DNA of 5,501 nucleotides from Alphaproteobacteria bacterium (GTDB lineage: Bacteria > Pseudomonadota > Alphaproteobacteria > RF32 > CAG-239): NCBI GenBank assembly GCA_003542415.1, contig DPKR01000064.1:1-5501 (forward strand). The letters are read 5' to 3'. A model generated the notes under the pieces. That model was not told where the DNA came from and ran no database searches. It was given only the letters and a program-made list of their open reading frames with translations. Below are positions 1-5,501 of this stretch, one piece after another (within the stretch, counting starts at the first letter, position 1; the number at the start of each line of letters is the position of its first letter). Both the position numbers and the translations under genes were made by a program.

Positions 1-366
1 TCCAAAACACAATATATGTATCGAATCAACAAAGGGTGTTTAGATGTGACTGACACGGAAGGTGTCAACCGCCACATGCAAAAAGAGTGCAAGCCGTTGC
101 CGTTTGAAAATATGATTTATATCGGCGACGGAAACACCGATATTCCTTGTATGGCGATGCTTAATAAGGCCGGCGGACATACATTGGCTGTTTATAAAGA
201 AGGTCAAAAAGAACGTGCAACCTCTTTAAATCGCGATGGGCGTGCGCATATGGTTGCGCCGGCAGATTATCGCGAGGGCAAAAAAATTGATCAATTTATT
301 AAAGCTGTGATTGATAAAATTGCGGCAGACGGAAATTTAAAATATATTTTATCTCAAAAACATTAA
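1..366 (+). CDS. HAD-superfamily phosphatase, C-terminal part (5' end outside window)
   Basis: This is the last 121 residues of a haloacid dehalogenase-fold hydrolase. The frame is open from base 1 (SKTQYMYRINKG...), so the ATG at 16 is an internal Met and not the start. The N-terminal nucleophile motif (DxDxT/S) must lie upstream of the window. The diagnostic feature is IYIGDGNTDIPCM, with GDGNTDIP at residues 42-49 of this fragment. It is HAD motif IV, whose two acidic residues (D43, D47) coordinate the catalytic Mg2+. The Lys in the preceding SKTQ could be the motif III lysine, but that is inference. The family is related to phosphoserine phosphatase-like HADs and the substrate cannot be told from this part. 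A GGHTLAVY stretch follows motif IV, as expected for the Rossmann core. The gene ends with TAA 13 nt before pagP, so the two are probably co-transcribed. No signal peptide can be assessed. Confidence 0.85.
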   Translation, partial: SKTQYMYRINKGCLDVTDTEGVNRHMQKECKPLPFENMIYIGDGNTDIPCMAMLNKAGGHTLAVYKEGQKERATSLNRDGRAHMVAPADYREGKKIDQFIKAVIDKIAADGNLKYILSQKH

Positions 367-379
367 ACGGACTTATCAC

Positions 380-934
380 ATGAAAAAAATTTATCAACTT
401 ATTTTATTTGCTTTTCTTTTTGCTTTGCCTTTTAAGGCGAATGCCGGCATTTGCGACACATTGGGTGATTGGTATTGCACAATTCGCTCAAATGTGATTG
501 CTACATGGGAAGAACATTCTTATGATGCTTATGTTCCGCTTTATGCTTGGCACAACAGGCTGACATATGATCGCGAGCACATCAAAAAATATAATGAAAA
601 TCCGTGGGGCGCGGGTTTTGGCTTTTCGCGCTTTGATGAAGACGGTGATTGGCACAGCTTGTATGCCATGTATTTTGAAGATTCAAACGGATACGGTGAA
701 ACCATGTTTGGCTATGCATTTTTGAAAAATAAATATTGGCATGATGTTCGTTTGGGCTATGGTTTCACGGTTGGGGCAACTCAGCGCCATGAATACAGCT
801 ATATTCCTGTTCCGTTGCCGCTACCGATGATTGGTATCGGCTATGGCAGATTTGATTTGCAAGCGGCTTATGTGCCCGGCATCAAAAATGACGGAAATGT
901 TCTTTTTATTTGGTCTCGTATCAGACTGTATTAG
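380..934 (+). CDS. pagP: Lipid A palmitoyltransferase PagP
   Basis: PagP is an outer-membrane beta-barrel enzyme that moves palmitate from a phospholipid to lipid A, which in enterobacteria protects against cationic peptides. The 184-aa product has a signal peptide (MKK, hydrophobic core at about 6-17, probable cleavage after ANA at residue 22). The mature part resembles E. coli PagP throughout: YDAYVPLYAWHNRLTYD, YNENPWGAGFGFSRFDEDG, WHSLYAMYFEDS, and YIPVPLPLPMIGIGYG, then YVPG and NGNV-like DGNV near the end. The catalytic residues H58 and D101-S102 match H33, D76 and S77 of mature E. coli PagP. The chain ends in an aromatic residue (Tyr), as is usual for barrel assembly. C25 and C33, just after the predicted cleavage site, are not in the E. 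coli enzyme as I recall it and could form a disulfide. The Shine-Dalgarno is weak (ACGGA about 8 nt before ATG), which suggests coupling to the HAD gene 13 nt upstream. A hairpin terminator follows. Confidence 0.93.
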   Translation: MKKIYQLILFAFLFALPFKANAGICDTLGDWYCTIRSNVIATWEEHSYDAYVPLYAWHNRLTYDREHIKKYNENPWGAGFGFSRFDEDGDWHSLYAMYFEDSNGYGETMFGYAFLKNKYWHDVRLGYGFTVGATQRHEYSYIPVPLPLPMIGIGYGRFDLQAAYVPGIKNDGNVLFIWSRIRLY

Positions 935-961
935 TTTATGATCCTTTGGCTTATGCAATAA

Positions 962-992
962 AAAAAGAGAGGATATGTTTTCCTCTCTTTTT
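962..992. terminator. Bidirectional rho-independent terminator between convergent pagP and fmt
   Basis: A perfect 12-bp stem is formed by 962-973 (AAAAAGAGAGGA) and 981-992 (TCCTCTCTTTTT) around a 7-nt loop. On the plus strand it ends in a 5-T run and lies 27 nt after the pagP stop. On the minus strand the stem is followed by more T residues (a 7-T run), so it should work at least as well for transcripts arriving from fmt, whose stop codon is about 150 nt away. No other hairpin with a T-tract is visible between the two genes. Confidence 0.85.
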
Positions 993-1089
993 CCCTTTCA
1001 CAACAACCCAATGTTGCTGCCTATCATAAAAGGGACCTCTTGCTTTTTGATAAAAGAAAGATTTTATATCTTTATCTTCCATCGAAAGC

Positions 1090-1127
1090 ATACTTGATAT
1101 AATCATAAATAATGTTGTATCAAGTAT
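1090..1127. repeat. 10-bp inverted repeat in the convergent pagP/fmt gap
   Basis: ATACTTGATA at 1090-1099 is the exact reverse complement of TATCAAGTAT at 1118-1127, separated by 18 nt. It lies 14 nt beyond the fmt stop codon. Neither strand has a T-run after the second arm, so it is not a standard intrinsic terminator. In a plus-strand RNA the stem could be lengthened by G-U and A-U pairs inside the loop (1100-1103 with 1114-1117). It could be a protein-binding site, an mRNA 3'-end stabilising hairpin for fmt, or chance in AT-rich DNA. The rest of the 935-1141 gap shows no gene, only short A/T-rich partial palindromes. Confidence 0.5.
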
Positions 1128-1141
1128 ATATAGCCGAATTA

Positions 1142-2053
1142 TTAGGAAAGAACGCTTCCTTTTTCAAATTCAAATCCACGCAACAACTCAGCTGTCGTCA
1201 TTGCGCGTTTGCCTTGACGTTGTATTTCAAGCACTTCTAAAGCTTTGTTTGCACAGGCAATTTTGAGTGCCGATTTTCCCTCTATAATTTCACCGCTCAA
1301 ACCGCCTTCTTCCACAACTTTTGTTTTGAGTACCTTAAAACGTTCTCCCTTGTATTCAAAATAAGTGGCGGGGAAGGGGTTAAACGCTCTGATTTTGCGC
1401 TCTAAAACTTCGGCACTATTGTTGAAATCAAGTTTTTCTTCTTCTTTTTCAAGCTTTTTGGCGTAAGTTACCAAGCTTTCATCTTGGGCAATAGGCGTTA
1501 TCGAATCGATATTTTTCAAGACATTACTCATTAAATCGGCACCAATTTGCGCCAATGCATCATGCAAACTGCCGCCTGTTGTTTCACTTGTGATTTTGAC
1601 AACACCTTTTTGATACATTCGGCCGGCGTCCAAAGCCTCAACAATTTCCATAATGGTCACCCCGCTTTTATCATCGCCTGCTTCAATTGCGCGCTGAATA
1701 GGTGCCGCCCCGCGCCAGCGAGGCAAAAGAGAAGCATGTACATTTAAGCAACCATATTTAAAAGCCTCAATCACAGGCTTTGGCAAAATCAGTCCATAAG
1801 CGGCAACAACAGCAACATCAGCTTTCAATAAAGCAAATTCTTGTTGAGCCGTATCAATGCGCAATGTTTTTGGTGTTCGCACTTCAATGCCATGTTTCTC
1901 AGCCACCAAATGAACAGGCGTTTTTTTGAGTTCATGCCCGCGTCCTGCTATTTTTGGCGCGCGCGTATAAACACAAATTACCTCATGTTCATCAATCAGT
2001 CTTTCTAAAACCGGCACAGCAAAATCAGGCGTGCCCATAAAAACAATTTTCAT
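1142..2053 (-). CDS. fmt: Methionyl-tRNA formyltransferase
   Basis: Fmt transfers a formyl group from 10-formyl-tetrahydrofolate to Met-tRNAfMet in the cytoplasm, giving the initiator tRNA. The product is 303 aa from the ATG at 2053 (MKIVFMGTPDFAVPVL). The frame extends upstream to a TTG at 2068, but a GAGGG Shine-Dalgarno sits within that extension, so the ATG is the real start. The N-terminal formyltransferase domain (about 1-205) contains AGRG near residue 36, the catalytic region NVHASLLPRWRGAAPIQ with N104 and H106, and the catalytic aspartate D142 in EALDAGRM. The usual motif there is GLDTG, so Gly-to-Ala and Thr-to-Ala changes are present. The C-terminal tRNA-binding domain (about 206-303) shows IRAFNPFPATYFEYKGERFKVLK. 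Length is close to the family norm of about 310. Its usual partner def is not in the window; the upstream neighbour is ppiD, with a hairpin between them. Confidence 0.97.
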   Translation of the reverse strand: MKIVFMGTPDFAVPVLERLIDEHEVICVYTRAPKIAGRGHELKKTPVHLVAEKHGIEVRTPKTLRIDTAQQEFALLKADVAVVAAYGLILPKPVIEAFKYGCLNVHASLLPRWRGAAPIQRAIEAGDDKSGVTIMEIVEALDAGRMYQKGVVKITSETTGGSLHDALAQIGADLMSNVLKNIDSITPIAQDESLVTYAKKLEKEEEKLDFNNSAEVLERKIRAFNPFPATYFEYKGERFKVLKTKVVEEGGLSGEIIEGKSALKIACANKALEVLEIQRQGKRAMTTAELLRGFEFEKGSVLS

Positions 2054-2056
2054 ATT

Positions 2057-2062
2057 TCCCTC
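2057..2062 (-). promoter_or_regulatory. Ribosome binding site of fmt
   Basis: On the minus strand the sequence is GAGGGA, with GAGGG ending 4 nt before the ATG at 2053. It decides the start: the in-frame TTG at 2068 lies upstream of this site and would have no comparable Shine-Dalgarno, because the region before it is the terminator-like hairpin. Confidence 0.75.
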
Positions 2063-2070
2063 GTGCAAAT

Positions 2071-2094
2071 AAAACCGCCCGTTGGGGCGGTTTT
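2071..2094 (-). terminator. Terminator-like hairpin between ppiD and fmt
   Basis: A perfect 10-bp stem pairs AAAACCGCCC (2071-2080) with GGGCGGTTTT (2085-2094) around a 4-nt loop. Read on the minus strand it is a GC-rich stem ending in TTTT and then ATTT, a typical intrinsic terminator, starting 4 nt after the ppiD stop codon. On the plus strand it is followed by GTGATT and is less convincing. Its promoter-distal end lies only 17 nt before the fmt ATG and directly before the fmt Shine-Dalgarno. It could therefore terminate, attenuate, or mark an RNA-processing point within a ppiD-fmt transcript. Confidence 0.8.
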
Positions 2095-2098
2095 GTGA

Positions 2099-3985
2099 TT
2101 ATTCTTCAATGCCCATCAATTTATATTTAATTTTGATTTTATAGTCTTTGGCATACGAATCGAGCATGGCTTTTTGCAAGTCTGCAGTGAGTCCTTGCTC
2201 TGTTTTGAGTTTAACTAGAGCTTTTTCGTTCTCGCTTAAAGGCGCAGAATTTTCAAAGTCTTGCTCAGAAACGGCAATCAAATAATTTTCACCTGCCATT
2301 GTCTGATAAGGAGTGTGCAAATCTTGCATAAAGAGCTCTCTGATAGAATTATAGTCCAAATCAGCAAATGTTTCGTTGCGTGTAATCGGTTGAGATTTAT
2401 AAACATGCAAACCATATCTGCGAGCAGATTTAGCCAAATCTTCACCGTTTTCCAAATCATGCATAATATCATTCATTGTCTCTTGTGCAATGGCCGTTTT
2501 TTCGTTGTTTTCCCACATGGCTTTGATTTCGGGTGTGACATCTTCAATCGGTTTTTGATGTGTTTCAACCAAGTCATCCACACGCAAAACAGCCAAGCCT
2601 TCGTCAGCTTCAATTGTTTGACTTGTTTCGCCAACGGCATAAGAAAATGCAGCATCAATAAAATCAGCAGATTTAACAAGTGCGGCTAACTTCTCAGGCG
2701 TTTTTTGAACTGTTCCGTCGTCAGCCAAAGCCTCAACTTTTAAAACCTCAGCATCAAACATCGGTGCAATTTCTTCCAATGTTTTGCCGGCGCCAAGCTC
2801 ATCTTCAATTTTGCTTAAAACGTCATAGATTTCATCATACAAGCCTTCGCTTAGAATTTCTTGTCTGATTTCTTTGGCGGCTGTTTCATAGTTTGTTTTT
2901 GTCGGTGCAATAATGTTTGCAACTTTCATAATCTGCCAAACATCACCCACTTGAACAGGTTTTGTATAGCCGCCTTTTTTCAAGGCAAATACGTCTTCGG
3001 CAATTTCAAAAACGAGCTCATCTTCTTGAACCTCGCCTAAGTCTGTTTCTTCTTTTGTTTGTTTGGCATCATTGCTTGCAACATAATAAAAGTCAGAGCC
3101 TTTTTGCAATTTAGCATAAGCATTGTTTGCATCTTCCTCATTTTCAAACATCATCTGCAAAACATCGCGTTTTTCTTTTTGCTCATAATTTTCAATATGT
3201 TCATCATAATAAGCTTTGACCTCTTCGTCAGAGATTTTCATGTTGTCGGCAATGTCTGCGATGGAAAGATACAAAACGGACAAATCACGTGTTTCAGGCG
3301 CAACAAACGAAGGCGCAAAATCGTCATAATACTGTTCAATTTCTTCTTGGGTGATTTTGCGATCCACTTTGATTTCTTCCGGCTTGATTGTCAAATATTT
3401 GAAAGTGCGGCGTTTGTTGTCAACTTTTAATTCAGTGTTTAACAAAACATCAGGCACATTGATCAAGCGTGTCGGCCAAGAAATCAAAATCTGCTCGGCA
3501 AGTCCGCGCTGAACGGATTTAACATATTCTTGTTCGCTGATGTTGTTTTCGGATAAAACTCTGCGGAACAAATCTTGATTGAAGTTTCCGGCAATATCTT
3601 TGAACGAGGGTTCGCTTCTGATGATTTGGCTGATCAGCTCCGGACGGAAAGAAACATGATATTTTTGAGCTGTCCTGTCAACAATAGAATCGCGCACCAT
3701 TCTTTGCGAAATAGCGTTCATCAACGAAGATCTTAATTCGTCGCTTGCTTCATCGTTTAAGTCAATATCCAACATATTTTTTGCAGCGTTCAGTTCTTTT
3801 TGAAATTGATAAGAAAATTCAGCTTGCGAAATTTCGATGTTGTCAACCTTAATAACCGTTCTGTTGTTTGATGCACTTGCCAAATACCCGGTGATACCGA
3901 ACAAAGACATAAAACTTAAGGCAGTTAATGTTAAAATGAGTTTTGCAATCCAACTTTTCTGTGCTTTAGCTAATTTATTAATCAT
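2099..3985 (-). CDS. ppiD: PpiD-type membrane-anchored periplasmic folding factor (SurA/parvulin-like)
   Basis: PpiD-type proteins are anchored in the inner membrane and help newly exported proteins fold near the Sec exit. The 628-aa product, close to the usual 620-640, has a short cytoplasmic N-terminus (MINKLAKAQK), one membrane helix (about 11-36) and a large, acidic periplasmic part. Residues about 43-180 form the SurA-like N-terminal chaperone region (VIKVDNIEISQAEF, then QRMVRDSIVDRTAQKYHV). Residues 211-241 and 251-281 are a diverged internal repeat built around EExxxYYD followed by ETRDL or EKRDV, a layout also found in E. coli PpiD. A parvulin-like domain spans about 273-360 but is degenerate: TDLGEV replaces GGDLGW and the C-terminal FGYH-type strand reads GDVWQIMKV. 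It is therefore probably a chaperone without strong isomerase activity (inference). The start ATG is preceded by AGGAAA (3991-3996) and by a good promoter. A hairpin separates it from fmt. Confidence 0.88.
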   Translation of the reverse strand: MINKLAKAQKSWIAKLILTLTALSFMSLFGITGYLASASNNRTVIKVDNIEISQAEFSYQFQKELNAAKNMLDIDLNDEASDELRSSLMNAISQRMVRDSIVDRTAQKYHVSFRPELISQIIRSEPSFKDIAGNFNQDLFRRVLSENNISEQEYVKSVQRGLAEQILISWPTRLINVPDVLLNTELKVDNKRRTFKYLTIKPEEIKVDRKITQEEIEQYYDDFAPSFVAPETRDLSVLYLSIADIADNMKISDEEVKAYYDEHIENYEQKEKRDVLQMMFENEEDANNAYAKLQKGSDFYYVASNDAKQTKEETDLGEVQEDELVFEIAEDVFALKKGGYTKPVQVGDVWQIMKVANIIAPTKTNYETAAKEIRQEILSEGLYDEIYDVLSKIEDELGAGKTLEEIAPMFDAEVLKVEALADDGTVQKTPEKLAALVKSADFIDAAFSYAVGETSQTIEADEGLAVLRVDDLVETHQKPIEDVTPEIKAMWENNEKTAIAQETMNDIMHDLENGEDLAKSARRYGLHVYKSQPITRNETFADLDYNSIRELFMQDLHTPYQTMAGENYLIAVSEQDFENSAPLSENEKALVKLKTEQGLTADLQKAMLDSYAKDYKIKIKYKLMGIEE

Positions 3986-4020
3986 TTTTCTTTCCTGTTT
4001 AAAAGTTATTTTTCAGCCGC

Positions 4021-4049
4021 ATTATAAGCACCTTCCATTTGAAATGCAA
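4021..4049 (-). promoter_or_regulatory. Sigma70-type promoter of ppiD
   Basis: On the minus strand, TTGCAT (4044-4049) and a perfect TATAAT (4021-4026) are separated by exactly 17 bp. Transcription would start near 4014, giving a 5' leader of about 28 nt with the Shine-Dalgarno AGGAAA at 3991-3996, 5 nt from the ATG. It is the best promoter match seen in the window. Confidence 0.7.
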
Positions 4050-4081
4050 ATATTAAAATGTAAATATCAAATACAAATATT
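4045..4081. repeat. Three near-identical decamers in the ppiD/tpiA divergent region
   Basis: TGCAAATATT (4045-4054), TGTAAATATC (4059-4068) and TACAAATATT (4072-4081) follow the pattern T-R-Y-AAATAT-Y with starts 14 and 13 bp apart. The first overlaps the -35 element of the ppiD promoter. The spacing is somewhat more than one helical turn, so this is not ideal for same-face binding. The region is very AT-rich, so chance similarity is a real alternative to a regulator site. Confidence 0.35.
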
Positions 4082-4127
4082 GATGTTAAAAAGTTTTTTT
4101 ATCTTTAAAAACAAAAAGCAGTATGAT
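4080..4127 (+). promoter_or_regulatory. Candidate promoter(s) for the tpiA-secG transcript
   Basis: Two weak candidates are visible on the plus strand. TATGAT (4122-4127) is a good -10, but the sequence 17-18 bp upstream (TTATCT or TTTATC) is a poor -35. TTGATG (4080-4085) with TTTAAA (4104-4109) at an 18-bp spacing is the alternative. The leader would be roughly 30-50 nt before the tpiA ATG at 4166. The DNA between is A- and T-tract rich. A promoter must exist here because ppiD is divergent, but its exact place is uncertain. Confidence 0.35.
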
Positions 4128-4165
4128 AGAAAAAGTAAAGTTTAATTTTTTTAAAGGAATAAAAA

Positions 4166-4921
4166 ATGTCTCGGAAAGTTTTAATTGCAGGTAACTGGAA
4201 AATGAACGGCTTGATCGCAGACGGTCAAGCGCTTGCCAAAGAAATTGCAACAAAAGTCAAAGCTTTAAGGCCGAATGCGGAAGTTTTGGTTTGTCCGCCG
4301 TTTACCTTGCTCACAACAATTAAAAAAGCGCTTCGCGGTTCTAAGGTGATGCTTGGCGCACAAGATTGCACAACATTTGAAAAAGGTGCGCACACAGGTG
4401 ATATCAGCCCATATATGCTTAAAGATGCCGGTTGCGACTATGTCATTTTAGGTCACTCCGAGCGCCGGACGGATCACAAAGAATCGAGTGCGCTTGTTAA
4501 AGCAAAAGCAGAAGCAGCCTTGAATGCCGGCCTTAAAGTGATTATCTGCATCGGTGAAACGCTTGATGAGCGCAAAGCAGGCAAAGCGTTGGAAGTGACT
4601 TCAAAGCAAATCAAGGCTTCTGTTCCGTCCATTTCTACAGCATCAAATACCGTGATTGCTTATGAGCCTGTTTGGGCCATCGGCACCGGCCAGACAGCCA
4701 CCCCTGATGATGCCGAAGAAGTTCATGCACATGTTCGAAAAGTTCTTGCGGAAAAACTCGGAAAAGGTGTTGCAACACGCATGCGTATCTTGTATGGTGG
4801 TTCCATGAAACCGGCAAACGCGGCTGAATTGCTTGCTAAAGAAGATATTGATGGCGGGCTGATCGGTGGTGCGAGCCTTAAAGCTGCAGATTTTATGGAA
4901 ATCATCAGCAAAGTTAAATAA
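4166..4921 (+). CDS. tpiA: Triosephosphate isomerase
   Basis: TpiA interconverts dihydroxyacetone phosphate and glyceraldehyde 3-phosphate in cytoplasmic glycolysis and gluconeogenesis, acting as a (beta/alpha)8-barrel dimer. The product has 251 aa, the normal length. All catalytic elements are present: N10 and K12 in AGNWKMN, the electrophile H97 in ILGHSERR, and the base E167 in AYEPVWAIGTG. The flexible phosphate-gripping loop 6 is at about 168-178. The phosphate-binding turns GGS (211-213) and GGASL (234-238) follow DIDG. The Shine-Dalgarno AAAGGA (4153-4158) lies 7 nt before the ATG. The gene begins the plus-strand cluster, with secG starting 18 nt after its stop codon. Nothing suggests truncation or transfer. 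Confidence 0.98.
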   Translation: MSRKVLIAGNWKMNGLIADGQALAKEIATKVKALRPNAEVLVCPPFTLLTTIKKALRGSKVMLGAQDCTTFEKGAHTGDISPYMLKDAGCDYVILGHSERRTDHKESSALVKAKAEAALNAGLKVIICIGETLDERKAGKALEVTSKQIKASVPSISTASNTVIAYEPVWAIGTGQTATPDDAEEVHAHVRKVLAEKLGKGVATRMRILYGGSMKPANAAELLAKEDIDGGLIGGASLKAADFMEIISKVK

Positions 4922-4939
4922 AGAAAGGAATTAACAAAA

Positions 4940-5254
4940 ATGGGTTCTGTTTTACTTGTCATACATTTAATGACGGCCATCTTTTTGGTTGCGCTTATTT
5001 TAATGCAACGTTCGGGCGGCGGTGCTTTAAATGGCTTGGGCGGCGGTAGTGGTGCCAACAGCTTTTTAAGCGCGCGCGGCACAGGCAATTTGCTCACGCG
5101 TTTAACAGCCATTTTGGCAACAATTTTCTTTGTCACGAGTATTGCACTTTCGCTTTATTATAAAGGTGCAATGCGTCCGAGTGCTTCGGTTGTTGAAACA
5201 GCACCTGTTTCATCTGAAGCTCCAAGTGTTCCAACGGTTCCGCTCGGAAAATAA
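4940..5254 (+). CDS. secG: Preprotein translocase subunit SecG
   Basis: SecG is the small inner-membrane subunit of the SecYEG channel and aids SecA-driven protein export. The 104-aa product has two membrane helices (about 2-22 and 55-74) joined by the hallmark loop: LMQRSGGGALNGLGGG, then SARGTGNLLTRLTAILA. A short tail rich in Ser, Pro, Val and Ala (about 78-104) lacks other motifs; such low-complexity tails vary between species. The Shine-Dalgarno AAAGGA (4924-4929) lies 10 nt before the ATG, in the 18-nt gap after tpiA, so the two are surely co-transcribed. A 12-bp hairpin follows 20 nt after the stop. Confidence 0.95.
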   Translation: MGSVLLVIHLMTAIFLVALILMQRSGGGALNGLGGGSGANSFLSARGTGNLLTRLTAILATIFFVTSIALSLYYKGAMRPSASVVETAPVSSEAPSVPTVPLGK

Positions 5255-5274
5255 AATGGCAAAACTTTAACAAC

Positions 5275-5305
5275 ATAGGCACCTTTGACAACGAAAGGTG
5301 CCTAT
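5275..5305 (+). terminator. Hairpin (probable terminator or attenuator) between secG and pyrG
   Basis: ATAGGCACCTTT (5275-5286) and AAAGGTGCCTAT (5294-5305) form a perfect 12-bp stem with a 7-nt loop. The T-run after the stem is short (TTT including the last stem base, then CAC), so termination may be incomplete. Only 29 nt separate the stem from the pyrG ATG. It may end most tpiA-secG transcripts while letting some reach pyrG, or act as an RNA-processing or attenuation element. Confidence 0.65.
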
Positions 5306-5334
5306 TTCACTTTAAAAGATGAGGATAAAAGAGC

Positions 5335-5501
5335 ATGACAACAACAAAAACAAAATTTATATTTATTACGGGTGGTGTGGTTTCATCGCTTGGCAAAGGT
5401 TTAGCCTCAGCCTCGCTCGCAACAATTTTGCAAGGCAGGGGTTTTAAGGTCAGGCTCAAAAAACTAGACCCTTATTTAAATGTTGATCCGGGAACAATGA
5501 G
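5335..5501 (+). CDS. pyrG: CTP synthase, N-terminal part (3' end outside window)
   Basis: PyrG makes CTP from UTP using ATP and glutamine-derived ammonia. Only the first 55 codons are here. They carry the P-loop-like [10 protein letters not shown] (residues 13-22, with K21) of the N-terminal synthase domain and [12 protein letters not shown] (44-55), both hallmarks of the family. The ATG at 5335 gives the expected length before the GGVVSS motif. GAGG at 5321-5324, 10 nt upstream, is the likely Shine-Dalgarno. The C-terminal glutamine amidotransferase domain lies beyond the window. Following tpiA-secG, this matches an alphaproteobacterial gene order that I recall. No separate promoter is obvious in the 29 nt after the preceding hairpin. 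Confidence 0.96.
   Translation, partial: MTTTKTKFIFITGGVVSSLGKGLASASLATILQGRGFKVRLKKLDPYLNVDPGTM

Noticed and set aside
1001..1075. Short partial palindromes in the pagP/fmt gap (such as CAACA/TGTTG, AAAGAT/ATCTTT).
   Set aside because: The arms are only 5-6 bp in AT-rich DNA and have no T-run or repeated copies; no small RNA or gene can be supported.
2054..2068. An extended fmt start at the TTG codon at 2068.
   Set aside because: The extra five codons contain the fmt Shine-Dalgarno, and the ATG at 2053 gives the standard MKIVFMGTPDF start.
2261..3430. Several open frames on the plus strand opposite ppiD (for example 2261-2689 and 3059-3430).
   Set aside because: They are antisense shadows of a well-supported gene, rich in Phe, Ile and Cys as expected for such frames, with no recognisable domain.
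3837..4145. A 102-codon plus-strand frame that crosses the ppiD start and the divergent promoter region.
   Set aside because: It overlaps the ppiD N-terminus antisense, its second half is Lys/Phe-rich AT noise, and it has no convincing ribosome binding site.
4723..5136. A 137-codon minus-strand frame overlapping tpiA and secG.
   Set aside because: It is antisense to two clear genes and has low-complexity Pro/Lys/Ala composition without a known domain.
5194..5212. Perfect 8-bp inverted repeat TGAAACAG/CTGTTTCA with a 3-nt loop.
   Set aside because: It lies inside the low-complexity tail of secG and has no T-run; a chance coding palindrome is the simplest reading.

Overview
The window looks like an ordinary housekeeping segment of a Gram-negative chromosome, most likely from an alphaproteobacterium of modest, AT-leaning base composition. 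Three things suggest this: the gene order tpiA-secG-pyrG with a divergent ppiD-like gene (an arrangement I recall from several alphaproteobacteria), the [12 protein letters not shown] style of the CTP synthase N-terminus, and an outer-membrane lipid A enzyme, which requires an LPS-type envelope. The genus cannot be read from the sequence. I see no mobile element, CRISPR array, tRNA, rRNA or phage gene.

Layout: (1) Positions 1-934, plus strand: the 3' end of a HAD-family phosphatase, followed after 13 nt by a complete PagP-type lipid A palmitoyltransferase. (2) Positions 935-1141: a 207-nt convergent gap with a bidirectional terminator and a separate 10-bp inverted repeat. (3) Positions 1142-3985, minus strand: ppiD (membrane-anchored periplasmic folding factor) and then fmt (methionyl-tRNA formyltransferase), with a terminator-like hairpin between them. 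(4) Positions 3986-4165: a 180-nt AT-rich divergent promoter region with a clear sigma70-type promoter for ppiD, a weaker candidate for tpiA, and three near-repeats of a decamer. (5) Positions 4166-5501, plus strand: tpiA, secG, a hairpin, and the start of pyrG, which runs off the window.

The genes cover central functions: glycolysis (TpiA), CTP synthesis (PyrG), translation initiation (Fmt), export through the Sec translocon (SecG), folding of exported proteins (PpiD) and outer-membrane lipid remodelling (PagP). SecG and PpiD both act at the Sec exit site and are transcribed divergently with only tpiA between them.

The most interesting structural point is that both fmt and pyrG begin only 17-29 nt after a strong terminator-like hairpin that follows the previous gene. 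Little room is left for a separate promoter after the hairpin, so partial termination or read-through may set their expression. The window does not convincingly contain a novel system.
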